NCBI RefSeq assembly: GCF_018861065.1
Contig: NZ_JAHKQO010000002.1
Location: 104,026-168,025 of the forward strand
DNA: 64,000 nucleotides
Direction: 5' to 3'
From: Paraglaciecola arctica
GTDB taxonomy: Bacteria; Pseudomonadota; Gammaproteobacteria; Enterobacterales; Alteromonadaceae
The notes under the pieces are model-generated. The model had not been told where the DNA came from. It did no database searches and worked only from the letters and a program-made list of their open reading frames with translations. Below are positions 28,321-38,764 of this stretch, piece after piece (the first letter of the stretch is position 1; each line of letters opens with the position of its first letter). The position numbers and the translations under genes were made by a program.

Positions 28321-28343
28321 AATTCCCAGACTAGCTGGGAATT
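28321..28343 (-). terminator. Terminator of the TonB-dependent receptor gene
   Basis: AATTCCCAG and CTGGGAATT form a 9-bp perfect stem around ACTAG. A-rich sequence on the left gives a T run on the minus strand. It lies 19 bp past the receptor stop codon. Confidence 0.85.
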
Positions 28344-28361
28344 ATTCACTTACTATTTAAA

Positions 28362-31055
28362 TTAAAACTCGATTGCTAGTCGCGCATAAATTTGACGACC
28401 TCTCGGATCATGCACTTTAGAGTCAAAACCCGCATTAGTGAACAATTGCGGAGGCTCTTCGTCAGTGAGATTAACTCCTCCTAAAGACAAAACGTATGCG
28501 CCTTCAGTTTCGAACACTCCACCAAGATCAATATTCACTTGAGCATCCCAAGTTAAGTGACTATCTACATCTTTATATCCTTGAGTACACGCAGCTGAAA
28601 ACACAGTCCCGTCAGCGCAATTTTGGTCGTCACTGTAACTATCAATATAACGAGCAAAAATGTTGGCAGAAAAAGAATCATGCTTCCAATTCAACCCTAA
28701 ATTAGCTCGCATTTCAGGTGTCGATACACCGATGTTACTAAAGTTACGTAAACCAACACCATCAATGGGCCCTGATTGAGGATCAACTAAGTCATAAGCC
28801 AAAATGTAAGTCGCGCTAATACTTGGAGTAAAGGTACCTACCTCAGTCTCCAATTGATAACTAGAAACAAGGTCGAGTCCTGAAGTCTCAAGAGAACTGG
28901 CATTAACATAAGTGGTCAAAACTTGGAGTAATGGACCGTTTAATGGATCCCCAGCTCTTATCACTCTCTCTGGATTCTGAGGCTCAGCATTTAAAACGGC
29001 TTGAAAATTCTCTTTGATGATCAAATCAGTGAAGTCAAAATTCCAGTAATCTACTTCAATTGACCAACTATCAACAGGTTCGAGGGAAAACCCTAGGTTA
29101 TACGCAGTAGATTCTTCAGGTACTAATTGATCATTACCCGAGGTTCTGTCAGCAGCAAATGCCGCCGCGCCTGTTAATGGGTCAACCATTTGATTCAAAC
29201 TGGTTCCACCACCATCTCTTTGAAAAATTGAGGGAGCTCTAAAGGATGTTGAAATAGAGCCTCGCAAAGAAAAGTCCTCAGTTGCTCGCCAAGATACAGC
29301 AAACTTTGGATCGACAGTATCACCAGTAGTACCGCCGTAATCTTCATATCTAAGTGCTATTTGAATATCCATATCATCGCTAACGGGCAAAGCTAACTCA
29401 CCAAACAAAGCGTAAACATCTTGCTCGCCATAAATATCGGCATTACCAATAACAAAGGAAAACCTATCTTGATTGGCGAGAGAATCGTAGTCCTGAGTCA
29501 GGTCTTGATAGCGATACTGAGCGCCGAATGCCAATCCGGCTGAACCACCATCCATCTCAAATAATTCTGTAGAAACAAAAGCCTCAACTACCTCTAGGTT
29601 TGATTTTGAATCAATTTCTTCACGACCAGTAAATGAATCAATCACATTCTGTGAATTCGGTAATACCGTAAACGAGGTTGCAAAAGGATTGAAGTACTCA
29701 CATGGTCCAACGCCTGCGGTTCCAGTTAATGGGTCACACCCTTGACCGCCAAAACCTCTGAGAGCATTTTGGAATTCTTGAGCCAAGGTATCGTTTACTG
29801 TAAACAGATAGTTATTTCTAGCGGCCGTATAACTGATTTCCCAGAAACCAGTATCCAACTCACCTTGTAACATAGTACTGAATCTAAACGTATCAGACTC
29901 TGTATTCGCAGGGTCTCCAGGGAAAGAAGTTCCGTCTCCGGCATTACCAATCTCACGACCGAAATAGGATACATCTGCGCCAAATGGATTACCTGGGTGG
30001 TCAGCAGGTACTGTAGGGAAAGTTAAGATCGGAAACGTGGGCGATCCCCCTCTTTCTGCTCTGTTTCTAGCAGTCGAAAATTCGGTTGTCCACTCAATGT
30101 TATCAGTCAATTGTTTCTTAGCTTGAACAAATGTGGACAATCGACTTTCATCAGGAACAAATGAGTAGGTCCTACCAAAATCAAATCCACAAAAGCCAAT
30201 TTCTAAACCAGGCACTGTGCCTGAAGGCGCAAGTAGAATTTCGGAACCACCAAACTCAGTACAGCCTGTTGGATCAATAAAAGGCGTGCCATTAAGAAAA
30301 TAGGAGCCAGGGCTACCTAAGGAGCTAGTATCATCTTGAGGACGACTTAATCGACGATCACCTGTAAACAGTGGCGAGCGGTTGGTATAACTTATTGCAG
30401 CCATTATGCTGCTATCATCTCCTACCGTCCCCCACAGTCCTTGAACTGTATACTCCTTATTATCACCATGTGCACCATCTTGGTAATCCAGTGATATTTG
30501 AGTGCCTTCATAATTTCGCTTAGTAATGAAGTTGACAACTCCAGCCACAGCATCAGAACCATATAACGCTGAGGCCCCATCTTTTACTATTTCCATTCGA
30601 TTTAAAGCGATCATAGGGATTAACGAACTGGTATCAACAAAATTGACCCCAGCATTATTAGGCTGCGCCGTGACAACTTGGCGTTTGTTATTTAACAATA
30701 TTAATGTCGATGCAACCCCAAGGCCTCTGAGATTCATATTAGATGTTCCGGCGGTGGCATTTTGAGTAAATGCATCGGGTGTGTTTTCAGCACCGGTGTT
30801 AATGGTCAATGTTTGAGTAATATCGCCAATACTTTTTGCCCCAATAGCATCAATAGCGACACTATCAACTACAGCTAAAGGTGATGGTGATTCAAAATTT
30901 TCACTGCGCCTTACAAAACTGCCAGTGACCATAATTAATTCAATTGCTTGATCTTCTTTTACTTCTTGTTCTTGAGCAATAGCCATGCTATTCGCTGCCA
31001 ATAGTTGCGCAGAAATTGCTACGGCTAGGGTAGATATTTTTGTTTTAATTTTCAT
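28362..31055 (-). CDS. TonB-dependent outer-membrane receptor
   Basis: This 897-residue outer-membrane beta-barrel transporter is energised by TonB. A signal peptide covers about residues 1-27 (ending SMAIAQ). The plug domain begins at IMVTGSFVRR and includes LRGLGVASTLILLNNKR and VKDGASALYGSDAVAGVVNF. The barrel ends with IYARLAIEF, whose terminal Phe is the export signal. There is no N-terminal signalling (STN) domain, so it does not itself drive a sigma cascade. The large, loop-rich barrel resembles marine receptors for organic substrates, but the ligand is unknown. No adjacent hydrolase or ECF pair identifies it. Confidence 0.93.
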   Translation of the reverse strand: MKIKTKISTLAVAISAQLLAANSMAIAQEQEVKEDQAIELIMVTGSFVRRSENFESPSPLAVVDSVAIDAIGAKSIGDITQTLTINTGAENTPDAFTQNATAGTSNMNLRGLGVASTLILLNNKRQVVTAQPNNAGVNFVDTSSLIPMIALNRMEIVKDGASALYGSDAVAGVVNFITKRNYEGTQISLDYQDGAHGDNKEYTVQGLWGTVGDDSSIMAAISYTNRSPLFTGDRRLSRPQDDTSSLGSPGSYFLNGTPFIDPTGCTEFGGSEILLAPSGTVPGLEIGFCGFDFGRTYSFVPDESRLSTFVQAKKQLTDNIEWTTEFSTARNRAERGGSPTFPILTFPTVPADHPGNPFGADVSYFGREIGNAGDGTSFPGDPANTESDTFRFSTMLQGELDTGFWEISYTAARNNYLFTVNDTLAQEFQNALRGFGGQGCDPLTGTAGVGPCEYFNPFATSFTVLPNSQNVIDSFTGREEIDSKSNLEVVEAFVSTELFEMDGGSAGLAFGAQYRYQDLTQDYDSLANQDRFSFVIGNADIYGEQDVYALFGELALPVSDDMDIQIALRYEDYGGTTGDTVDPKFAVSWRATEDFSLRGSISTSFRAPSIFQRDGGGTSLNQMVDPLTGAAAFAADRTSGNDQLVPEESTAYNLGFSLEPVDSWSIEVDYWNFDFTDLIIKENFQAVLNAEPQNPERVIRAGDPLNGPLLQVLTTYVNASSLETSGLDLVSSYQLETEVGTFTPSISATYILAYDLVDPQSGPIDGVGLRNFSNIGVSTPEMRANLGLNWKHDSFSANIFARYIDSYSDDQNCADGTVFSAACTQGYKDVDSHLTWDAQVNIDLGGVFETEGAYVLSLGGVNLTDEEPPQLFTNAGFDSKVHDPRGRQIYARLAIEF

Positions 31056-31346
31056 AATGTGTCCCCAATAGGTGAGCTATTAGAAATTAAACAACCATCA
31101 TGTAGACGGAAAATGCCAAATAACCCAAGGAAACGATTATGAAGCTATTTAATTCCAATAATAATATTCGTCCCTAAGTGCCTGAAATACTGTATTTTAG
31201 ACACTCCACATTGATAGTAGGTTGATGAATGCATTATGTAAATTTAATGTTACTTATATGTTAATATTTTTTCCACCTATGGTCTAACCAGAAGGTTTGC
31301 TTATTGTTTCAACTAGTATTGTCGGAGTTATTTTCTAAAGGGTCTT

Positions 31347-31799
31347 TTATTTCGCACCGACCAACAAAGTTAGAAATATTCCTTTCATGGCAGGTTTGTC
31401 TCTACCCTCAATTTCAGCCGTAGTTTCAAAATAAAACAATTTTCCTGATGCCTTTTGTTCAGTTTTGACTAATGCGGAAACAAACCTAATTCGATCGTTA
31501 ACACGAACAGGCTCAATAAACCTAATTTTGTCTACACCATAATTCAGTAAAGATTGGTAAATAGGATCGGGCTGAATCGACTGATACAGCGAATTGGGCA
31601 TAAGCGTCACCGTCAAATAACCATGCGCTATGGTTGTCGCAAACGGACTCTCTTTTTCGCAACGCTTGGGGTCAACATGTATCCATTGATGGTCATTGGT
31701 TGCCTTAGCAAATAAATCGATATCAGTCTGCGAAATGCTGATCCAATCTCCCACAGGAAGCTGCTCACCGATGGATAGTTCTAATAGTTTTTTACTCAT
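31347..31799 (-). CDS. MaoC-like enoyl-CoA hydratase
   Basis: This 150-residue hot-dog fold protein is of the R-specific enoyl-CoA hydratase (MaoC/NodN) type. The active site FAKATNDHQWIHVDP supplies D36 and H41, and ATTIAHGYLTVTLMP is the second family block. It probably hydrates a 2-enoyl-CoA in fatty acid or polyester metabolism. It is transcribed away from a LysR regulator 136 bp upstream, a layout typical of a regulator controlling its neighbour. The exact substrate cannot be read. Confidence 0.9.
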   Translation of the reverse strand: MSKKLLELSIGEQLPVGDWISISQTDIDLFAKATNDHQWIHVDPKRCEKESPFATTIAHGYLTVTLMPNSLYQSIQPDPIYQSLLNYGVDKIRFIEPVRVNDRIRFVSALVKTEQKASGKLFYFETTAEIEGRDKPAMKGIFLTLLVGAK

Positions 31800-31935
31800 A
31801 AGGTTACCCCTTTTATGTCAGAATGCTTAAGCTTATCAAGTTTTGATATATCAATGTAATGAATATTAACTATAGCCAAACATTGATTTAACTAATAAAT
31901 AACGTATCCTGTTTGCAGAATTATTGTATTAGGTA

Positions 31936-32844
31936 ATGTTTATGAATTTGCACCGTATTGACTTAAACTTATTTGCTGTCTTTGACGCAATTTACACAGC
32001 TGGAAGTTTAACCAAAGCAGCCGATGTGTTGTGCATTACGCAACCAGCTGTTAGTAACTCTTTAGCCCGATTAAGAGAAATGCTCAATGACCCATTGTTT
32101 GTTCGAACAGGCCACAGCATGACTCCCACACCGGTAGCTCAGAACATCATAGGCCCAGCTAGAGAAGCCTTAAGTTTATTGCGAAAAAGTGTACAAGAAA
32201 GTCATATATTCGATCCTCTTAAAGCGGAAAAAACTTTCAATTTCGCATGTAGAGATTTATTGGAAGTCAGCATTATTCCTCGCTTACTGGGACAATTACA
32301 AAAAAGCGCACCAAAAATATCTTTGACCAACTACGAAATTGAACGCAAAAACATTGTCTCTGCTATGGCTAGTGGTAATCTAGATTTTTACGCTGACGCT
32401 TCATCATTTAGCGACCAACATTTATGTAAACAAAAAATTGCTCAAGATAGATTTGTCGTTTTGGCACGCAAAAATCATCCCTCCTTGTCTCAAGGAATGA
32501 ATATGGATGAGTTTTTACAGCTTGGTCATATCAATGTTTCTCACAGAAAAACCGGAGTGGGACCAATAGATGTTGCTTTAGACAAAGCAGGCGAAAAACG
32601 CAAAGTAGTGATGCGCAGTCAACACTTTTTGACGGTACCTTCAACGCTTGTTAAAACTGATTTAATTGCTTGTTTACCTTACCACCTTGCTAAACATTAT
32701 GATTTAGCGATGTATGAATTACCATTTGAATTGCCACCACTTGAATACTTTTTGTATTGGCACATGAGCGCGGATTTAGATGATGCACATATTTGGATGC
32801 GAGATCAGATTGCACGGGTTGCTCAAGCATTTCATCCAGAATAG
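31936..32844 (+). CDS. LysR-family transcriptional regulator
   Basis: This 302-residue regulator has an N-terminal winged helix (about 5-65: TAADVLCITQPAVSNSLARL-like, here LTKAADVLCITQPAVSNSLA) and a periplasmic-binding-like effector domain after about residue 95. The beginning NLHRIDLNLFAVFDAIY is typical of the NodD/NahR-like branch. It is divergent from the MaoC hydratase gene, which it probably regulates. The inducer is unknown. The ATG at 31936 has AGGT upstream; a second ATG at 31942 is equally possible. Confidence 0.93.
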   Translation: MFMNLHRIDLNLFAVFDAIYTAGSLTKAADVLCITQPAVSNSLARLREMLNDPLFVRTGHSMTPTPVAQNIIGPAREALSLLRKSVQESHIFDPLKAEKTFNFACRDLLEVSIIPRLLGQLQKSAPKISLTNYEIERKNIVSAMASGNLDFYADASSFSDQHLCKQKIAQDRFVVLARKNHPSLSQGMNMDEFLQLGHINVSHRKTGVGPIDVALDKAGEKRKVVMRSQHFLTVPSTLVKTDLIACLPYHLAKHYDLAMYELPFELPPLEYFLYWHMSADLDDAHIWMRDQIARVAQAFHPE

Positions 32845-33123
32845 CGAGAAACACTCATCGCCATTTTTAGTTAGTAGTAAAACGCTACTTAACTACTGTA
32901 GTTGTCTCATTAACTAAGCGTTAAACCGCCTACTTTGAAACACAACCTTTCAAAGTAGGCCTAACACCTGCCTCTTTATAAGCGACAGCCTAAAAGTTAT
33001 AACCTCCCATACCTAAGTATCACCTCGCAGATTTTTTAATCAATTCAAATAGTTTTTAATGACTCCATCGACACGCAGCAATATCTGCGAAATAACAATA
33101 GACTAAACTCGAGGAACTTAACC

Positions 33124-33519
33124 ATGTTGAAAATAGTTAAAACTTCTATCGCTATCGCTACTATCTCTTTATTCACTGCGGGAAACGCACAAGCTGATGT
33201 TGGCGAAGCTTTACAAAATATCTGTACTATCGTTAAAGCCGATGACAAAGGTGAACTACGTAAAAAAATGAAACGTGTTCAGTCTGATTTCAGATTAAAA
33301 CTTAAAGATTACTACACTGGTGTATCTTGTGGCGGTAACAGCCTTATTCGTACTGCGATGCTAAACAATGCAGTAGAAACAGGTACCTTGATGGTCAAAA
33401 AAATGCCTAAGGGTGACCTAAAGTCGCCAGAAAAAGACGGTAAAACTGTACTAGCTTGGGCCTCTGAAAATGGCTTAGATGCTTCTCCTATCGTGGCTGC
33501 ATTAAACGACAGAATATAG
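33124..33519 (+). CDS. Exported DUF3718-family protein
   Basis: This 131-residue secreted protein of unknown function has a signal peptide at about 1-24 (ending NAQA). Mature residues include two cysteines (NICTIV and GVSCGGNS) that probably form a disulfide. The pattern ALQNIC..K..RxxLKxYYxGVSCGGNSLIR is characteristic of DUF3718 proteins of Alteromonas and Shewanella relatives. GAGGAA lies 7 bp before the ATG. A good terminator follows, so the gene is monocistronic. Confidence 0.85.
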   Translation: MLKIVKTSIAIATISLFTAGNAQADVGEALQNICTIVKADDKGELRKKMKRVQSDFRLKLKDYYTGVSCGGNSLIRTAMLNNAVETGTLMVKKMPKGDLKSPEKDGKTVLAWASENGLDASPIVAALNDRI

Positions 33520-33596
33520 GCTTAAAAGAATTGTTCTAGAACGAACTAAACGTTCAACATGGAAGGTGAGTAGCTTATCATGCTTACCTTTAAAAT

Positions 33597-33620
33597 GGCC
33601 TCTTCTGAGGCCGTTTTTTT
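33597..33620 (+). terminator. Terminator of the DUF3718 gene
   Basis: GGCCTC and GAGGCC pair around TTCT, followed by a run of seven T residues after one G. It lies 77 bp beyond the stop codon. Confidence 0.85.
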
Positions 33621-33719
33621 ACCCCAAAGAAAAGTAACGCTTACAGAGATAAAAAATAAGCGCACAGTAAATATTATTCTCGTTATTTGATTGCTGTAAC
33701 TTTGATGCAACATTAACAA

Positions 33720-34853
33720 CTAACGCACTATTGCAGCGGATTTGATTTGTATGTACACCGATTTACCTTTAATCAAACTAAGACTTTGCAACGACTTTTG
33801 GGTTATTCTCGCTAACAAGTAACTCTCCCCTACCTTCAACCTTACCAGAGCCATAGCAGGCGCCTGATCATTAACCACTTCAACAATCTGCCCTGATAAT
33901 ACATTTAGAATACTACTATCACTATGAGGTGTTAAAGTAAGGCTTACGTCATTCGCCAACACTCTCACTCGCAAAGTGCTGTTATCCGAGTTATCAACAA
34001 TAGGTAACCACAAATTCCCACCATCAAACGCTACCCGCATCAAATGCCATTTCATATCTCTGGCTACAATATTACATTCGAGAATTGCTCCTACTTCATT
34101 ACCTATACCTAAAGGTAAATCAATTCTAGAAAACAATTGTGCAATATCGCCTTGTGCAATATTTTTTCCACTTTGCATAATTACAACGTGATCAGCTAGG
34201 CGGACAATTTCATCAACAGCATGACTCACATACACAATCGGAATATTAAAGCTGCTGCGCATTCGCTCTAAGTACGGCAAAATTTCAAGTTTACGTGGCG
34301 TATCTAGTGACGCTAGAGGCTCATCCATTAATAACAATTTAGGTCGAGTCAATAATGCTCTGGCTATTGCAACTCGTTGTCTTTCACCTCCAGAAAGCTG
34401 TTCAGGAAGTTGTGACAAATTACATTCAATGCCCATCACATTGATAACCTGTTCTAAAAAATCGGAATTAGCAGGTTGGACACTGCGTTTGATGGCATAC
34501 TGTAAATTTCCAAAAGCCGTTAAATGCTCAAATAAGTAAGCCTCTTGAAACACGTACCCAAGACTACGTTTATGAGTAGCAAGACATATTTTATGGTCCT
34601 GCCATAACTCCCCATTAACACGCAAACGACCAGTTACGTTACTTTCTAAACCTGCTATACAGCGTAATAACGTGGTTTTACCCGAACCTGATTCTCCAAA
34701 AATAGCGGTAACCCCCTGACCCGGAATATCAATATCGACATTTAACTCAAAGTGATCGTTAGCTCGTGGTTGGTAACTTGTTTGAAAGCGAGCCTTTATT
34801 ACGTCGCATCTAGCGGCGTTACTTTCGCCTAGTTTCTCGTCATTACTGTCCAT
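33720..34853 (-). CDS. modC: Molybdate ABC transporter ATP-binding protein
   Basis: This 377-residue ATPase drives molybdate import. Walker A is GESGSGKTT, the ABC signature is [15 protein letters not shown] and Walker B is [14 protein letters not shown]-terminal TOBE-type molybdate-binding region lies at about 300-370. It overlaps modB by 11 bp, so the three mod genes form one unit. The N-terminus is about 15 residues longer than usual. Confidence 0.95.
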   Translation of the reverse strand: MDSNDEKLGESNAARCDVIKARFQTSYQPRANDHFELNVDIDIPGQGVTAIFGESGSGKTTLLRCIAGLESNVTGRLRVNGELWQDHKICLATHKRSLGYVFQEAYLFEHLTAFGNLQYAIKRSVQPANSDFLEQVINVMGIECNLSQLPEQLSGGERQRVAIARALLTRPKLLLMDEPLASLDTPRKLEILPYLERMRSSFNIPIVYVSHAVDEIVRLADHVVIMQSGKNIAQGDIAQLFSRIDLPLGIGNEVGAILECNIVARDMKWHLMRVAFDGGNLWLPIVDNSDNSTLRVRVLANDVSLTLTPHSDSSILNVLSGQIVEVVNDQAPAMALVRLKVGESYLLARITQKSLQSLSLIKGKSVYIQIKSAAIVR

Positions 34854-35538
34854 AGGTCATACCTATTGCTTTACGTTTATGCTGGTAGGTATACAACACC
34901 AATAACACCACAAAAGAAAACACTAACATTGCCCCAGACAACGCATGGGCTTGAGCATATTGTAACGACTCTACATGATCATAAATTTGCACCGACACAA
35001 CACGGGTTTCGTTAGGTATACTGCCACCTATCATCAATACGATGCCAAATTCCCCCACTGTATGAGCAAAACCGAGCACCCATGCTGTCATGAATCCAGG
35101 TTTAGCTAGAGGTAACGCTACAGTAAAGAACCGATCAACGGGTCCAGCCCCAAGAGTTGCGGCAGCTTCTAGAGGGCGGTTGCCTATGGCTTCAATTGCA
35201 TTTTGAATAGGCTGCACTACGAAAGGCATCGAATACACCATAGACGCCACCACTAGCCCCCAAAATGTAAAGGGCAAGGTACCTAATCCTAACGATTGAG
35301 TAAGCTTACCAATGGCACTATTGGGCCCCATGGCTAGCAATAAATAAAACCCCAAAACGGTAGGCGGAAGCACAAGTGGCAGAGATACTAGCGCGCTAAT
35401 CGGCGCCTTAAGCCAAGAGCGGGTTTTGGCTAACCACCAAGCAATAGGAGTGGCGACTATTAACAACAAAACTGTAACTGTTGTGGCTAGTTTTAATGTC
35501 AACCAGATCGTCGCAATATCACTCTCGGATAAATTCAT
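34843..35538 (-). CDS. modB: Molybdate ABC transporter permease
   Basis: This 231-residue inner-membrane permease has about five helices. The EAA-type loop [25 protein letters not shown] contacts ModC (shown here by its parts [10 protein letters not shown] and VALPLAKPG). The N-terminus [14 protein letters not shown] is typical. It overlaps modA by 4 bp and modC by 11 bp. Confidence 0.95.
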   Translation of the reverse strand: MNLSESDIATIWLTLKLATTVTVLLLIVATPIAWWLAKTRSWLKAPISALVSLPLVLPPTVLGFYLLLAMGPNSAIGKLTQSLGLGTLPFTFWGLVVASMVYSMPFVVQPIQNAIEAIGNRPLEAAATLGAGPVDRFFTVALPLAKPGFMTAWVLGFAHTVGEFGIVLMIGGSIPNETRVVSVQIYDHVESLQYAQAHALSGAMLVFSFVVLLVLYTYQHKRKAIGMTYGQ

Positions 35539-36317
35539 AAATGCAGTTCCAACTTATCATTATTTAAATAACCGTAACTTTGGATGATATTCTGGGCTTT
35601 TGGAGTATGCATAAAATCTAAAAATGCTTTGGCCCCTTCGCTGTTTTCAGCAGAATGCAATAAGACTACATCCTGCTTAATCGCTTGGTGCATATCATCT
35701 GGTATCAACCAATAAGATCCCTGTTCTACATGTTTAGATTTATTCACACTGACTAGTTGCGACAAAGCCACAAAACCTAAATCCGCATTTCCAGTGATAA
35801 CAAACTGATAGGTTTGCGCAATATTTTCGCCTGTTACCCATTTAGCCCTAGTCCTATCCACTAACGCTAAATGTTCAAGTACTTCTAGCGTTGCTGCTCC
35901 ATAAGGCGCTAATTTAGGGTTGGCTACCGCTAATTTATTAAACCTACCTAGTTTTAATATAGACTCAACGTTATTGAGAAACTCGGGCTGGGGACTCCAC
36001 AGTGCAAGACGACCTATTGCATAAGTAAAACGACTAGTTTCAATCACTAAACCATCTTGTTGCAAAGCGTCTGGCGTTGCTTGATCGGCAGAAAAAAATA
36101 TTTCATATGGCGCACCTTGTTTGATTTGCGCATAAAACTTTCCTGACGAACCAAAAGACGGTGCGATGTCAAAGTCAGATGTTTTCTCAAACTCTACAAT
36201 CAAACTTCGAATGGGGTGGCTAAAATTTGCTGCCACAGCAACGTTGACAATTTTTGCGGCAAGACATTGGGTGAATAAAGATATTAGAACAAACCCAAGC
36301 CACTTTACTGTTTTCAT
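35535..36317 (-). CDS. modA: Molybdate-binding periplasmic protein
   Basis: This 260-residue solute-binding protein captures molybdate or tungstate. A signal peptide ends at about residue 21 (QCLAA), followed by [13 protein letters not shown], the standard mature start. [25 protein letters not shown] contains the family's Ser ligand region (SSGKF). It is the first gene of modABC. A weak resemblance to a ModE-type site lies at 36348-36371, but no modE gene is in the window. Confidence 0.94.
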   Translation of the reverse strand: MKTVKWLGFVLISLFTQCLAAKIVNVAVAANFSHPIRSLIVEFEKTSDFDIAPSFGSSGKFYAQIKQGAPYEIFFSADQATPDALQQDGLVIETSRFTYAIGRLALWSPQPEFLNNVESILKLGRFNKLAVANPKLAPYGAATLEVLEHLALVDRTRAKWVTGENIAQTYQFVITGNADLGFVALSQLVSVNKSKHVEQGSYWLIPDDMHQAIKQDVVLLHSAENSEGAKAFLDFMHTPKAQNIIQSYGYLNNDKLELHL

Positions 36318-36556
36318 ATTATTATCGGACTCATACAGTCATTAAAACGCTAGATAATTGATTTTTATAACTTTATCACAAGCCGATTTGTTGTGATCAT
36401 TTTTCAAGATATTAAACGTTGCTCATACTTCGTTGTTAGTGACAGACTATGAGCAACTAAGTAAATTATTGCTGTCGTTACTTTGTTCTAGTTGCACAAC
36501 CAATATTGAACATTTTTACGCTAATAAAAAGGCCAAACATCGAGTTTTGTCTACCG

Positions 36557-36934
36557 TTACTGGTTTTGATGAGTCTCAGCTAACAGAGACACTTGTAGTT
36601 CTACCCGTTTAATTTCCCGTATTATGGATAACCGATTTAGCTCCATAAAAAACCATATACGAGCAATAGCAAAAGCAACAACCGCTGATAAGGTACCTGC
36701 TAACCAGTTTATTTTTGTCCCTATTTCGACCTCGTTCACTAATTGATAAGCACAAAAAAACGCTAAGCCCGCACATATCAATTGTAAAGTAACGACTACG
36801 ATAAAGGTTAAGCGAAATGTCCCTTTAAAACTTTGCATAATTAATTGCAACGCATTGGCTTGCTCCTCGGAAAACTCGTTAGCCGCTTTATCTTCTTTTA
36901 ATGCATCGAGAATTTTTTGGTTAATATTTGTCAT
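36557..36934 (-). CDS. Small membrane protein encoded with a sigma factor
   Basis: This 125-residue protein has two membrane helices at about 42-65 and 75-95. The N-terminus is a short acidic helical segment (KILDALKEDKAANEFSEEQ) similar in layout to DUF6768-type proteins that follow ECF sigma genes. It overlaps the sigma gene by 4 bp (ATGA), so the two are translationally coupled. An anti-sigma or membrane-tethering role is an inference from position; no zinc-binding anti-sigma motif (HxxxCxxC) is present. Confidence 0.7.
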   Translation of the reverse strand: MTNINQKILDALKEDKAANEFSEEQANALQLIMQSFKGTFRLTFIVVVTLQLICAGLAFFCAYQLVNEVEIGTKINWLAGTLSAVVAFAIARIWFFMELNRLSIIREIKRVELQVSLLAETHQNQ

Positions 36935-37500
36935 CTTACTTCTCCACTTTCACTGTTGTGTAATTTGTTTTGTATTGATTTTCTTGCTTGGTGTAGTCGT
37001 GACTTAATTGTGCCCGTAGGAAGGGCTAACATTTTGCTTATTTCAAGCATGCTAAAACCTTCTAAATAATGCAGGTGTACTAGTTGATATAGTTGAGGAG
37101 GCAAACCATCCAACATTTGGTCAAATTCCATTTTTTCAGATCCAGCTACGACAGTTAAGTTACTTGCATAATGTAACTCCTGAAATTGCACATACTCATC
37201 ACAAAGCCTGTCTTGCCGTTGTTTTTGTCGAATAATGTCGACACCTTTATTTTGCAAAATTTGGTAAACCCATTTCGCGAAACAACTAGGGTCTTGTATT
37301 TTGCGGATGGTTTTACTCACCACCTCAAAGGTATTTTGCACCGCATCTTGAGCTTTCTGTTGGTCGCCCAACTGCCGGTAGGCATAACGTAATAATTTGG
37401 GATACCAAATTTTCATCAGTTGCTCTAAGGCGTTGGCATTACCCAATTGGCAATTCACGACTAACCATTCAGTTAAAATATGTTCACTGTCTCGTTTCAT
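36931..37500 (-). CDS. ECF-type RNA polymerase sigma factor
   Basis: This 189-residue sigma-70 family factor has a region 2 (YAYRQLGDQQKAQDAVQNTF) and a region 4 helix-turn-helix (GFSMLEISKMLALPTGTIKSRLHQARKSI; key part EISKMLALPTGTIKSRL). There is no region 1 or 3, which is typical of ECF sigmas that drive small regulons. The downstream overlapping membrane protein is the likely partner. The stimulus and regulon are not visible here. Confidence 0.9.
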   Translation of the reverse strand: MKRDSEHILTEWLVVNCQLGNANALEQLMKIWYPKLLRYAYRQLGDQQKAQDAVQNTFEVVSKTIRKIQDPSCFAKWVYQILQNKGVDIIRQKQRQDRLCDEYVQFQELHYASNLTVVAGSEKMEFDQMLDGLPPQLYQLVHLHYLEGFSMLEISKMLALPTGTIKSRLHQARKSIQNKLHNSESGEVR

Positions 37501-37547
37501 AATTTAAAGGTCGTAGCAGGCTAGATTTGGGTTCAATTTATTTGTAA

Positions 37548-38024
37548 TTAATTGGATAAAACTTTAGTAAAAACAGGGTTGTTGACTAATTCCCCCCATT
37601 TTTGGTCGTAACCATGCACTACAAAAGTAGGGTTAGAATTGTGATCGACTAAAGGTTTATGCTCATTTGCCCAAGCAAAAATACCACCATATAGGTTCCA
37701 CACTTTCGAAAAACCAGAAGCAATGAGTTTTTCAGCAATTTGCTCACTACGCACACCAATAGAACAATACAAGGCTATTTTTGTGTCTTTTGGGATACCT
37801 TTTAGATTAAACAAGGTGAAGTTCTTATAACCTACCCATTTAGCATCGGGTAAATGGCTCACTTCAAATTCATTAGACTCTCTGCAATCAAGCAAGCACC
37901 ACTGAGAGCTACAATTAATTAAATCTGCCAACTTATCGGTGCTAATAGTAGGCACAGTCCCATGCAACATTTGTTTTAATACGAATTTGATTTTTTTAAT
38001 ATTACGGCGATTATCTTCTACCAT
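37548..38024 (-). CDS. Rhodanese-domain protein
   Basis: This 158-residue protein has one rhodanese domain (about 25-120). The active-site cysteine lies in the loop YCSIGVRSEQIAEKL, preceded by CRESNEFEVSHLPDA and followed by LYGGIFAWAN. Such proteins carry sulfur as a persulfide or act in thiol redox. A C-terminal extension of about 35 residues (VHGYDQKWGELV) is seen in related stand-alone rhodaneses. It lies next to the sigma factor but is separated by a 47-bp gap. Confidence 0.88.
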   Translation of the reverse strand: MVEDNRRNIKKIKFVLKQMLHGTVPTISTDKLADLINCSSQWCLLDCRESNEFEVSHLPDAKWVGYKNFTLFNLKGIPKDTKIALYCSIGVRSEQIAEKLIASGFSKVWNLYGGIFAWANEHKPLVDHNSNPTFVVHGYDQKWGELVNNPVFTKVLSN

Positions 38025-38296
38025 TAGGCTCTTTGTTCCTTCGGTTATGACAAAACAAAGTTTACTATTACTAAGTTGAGTCAGACGTCTATCGCGAAAA
38101 GCAACGTTTGTAATTGTTCTTTATGCTCGACTTTTTTCGTGAAAAATAACTAAAAAACCAATCATTAACAAAGAATAATTGAGTAAGTTGTTTTCGCATC
38201 CGATATCGAATCTCAATATTATGCTTGTGCAATTGAAAATTTCGTCACCCACCACAACAGCAGGCAACACTGAGTTTGATTCTCAATTGTTGTATT

Positions 38297-38764
38297 TTAC
38301 ACGCTAGGATTCGAAGGAGAACGATATGCCTTAGTGCCCCATAAAGGTACTGTAGAAAGACTGTGTTTAAAACTTCCTGACGTCTCTTTGGTAGAATAAG
38401 AAACGTACATCAACGTTTGACTTTGTTCATCAAATACACGGCGTATTTTCATCGTTTTAAAGAAAATACTTTTTGATTTTTTAAATACCACTTCACCTGA
38501 TTTAGTCTTATCAATTGCAGCAATCATTGCTGTGGTGATTTCACCTGTTTGTCGGCAGGCGATTGAACTATCCGATGGATCTGACAAACTCAAGTCAGCT
38601 TCAATGCTCGCCACATGGCATGTTACACCTGTGACCAAAGGATCAACCAAAGTATTCAGTTTAATATCCTGAGTAGTAAATACCCCTAACGAAATATCCC
38701 CAACTTCATTTTTATCACACGCTACTGTTAACAACAAACTAATACAGATACATAACTTTTTCAT
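38297..38764 (-). CDS. creA: CreA-family lipoprotein
   Basis: This 155-residue protein matches E. coli CreA in GEVVFKKSKSIFFKTMKIRR and in the CxV..ACRQTGEI pattern (GVTCHVASIEAD and SIACRQTGEI). A leader ends in LLLTVAC, a lipobox whose -3 residue is Thr rather than Leu, so it is probably but not certainly a lipoprotein (Cys16). CreA is of unknown function. No creB or creC gene is present. Confidence 0.85.
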   Translation of the reverse strand: MKKLCICISLLLTVACDKNEVGDISLGVFTTQDIKLNTLVDPLVTGVTCHVASIEADLSLSDPSDSSIACRQTGEITTAMIAAIDKTKSGEVVFKKSKSIFFKTMKIRRVFDEQSQTLMYVSYSTKETSGSFKHSLSTVPLWGTKAYRSPSNPSV

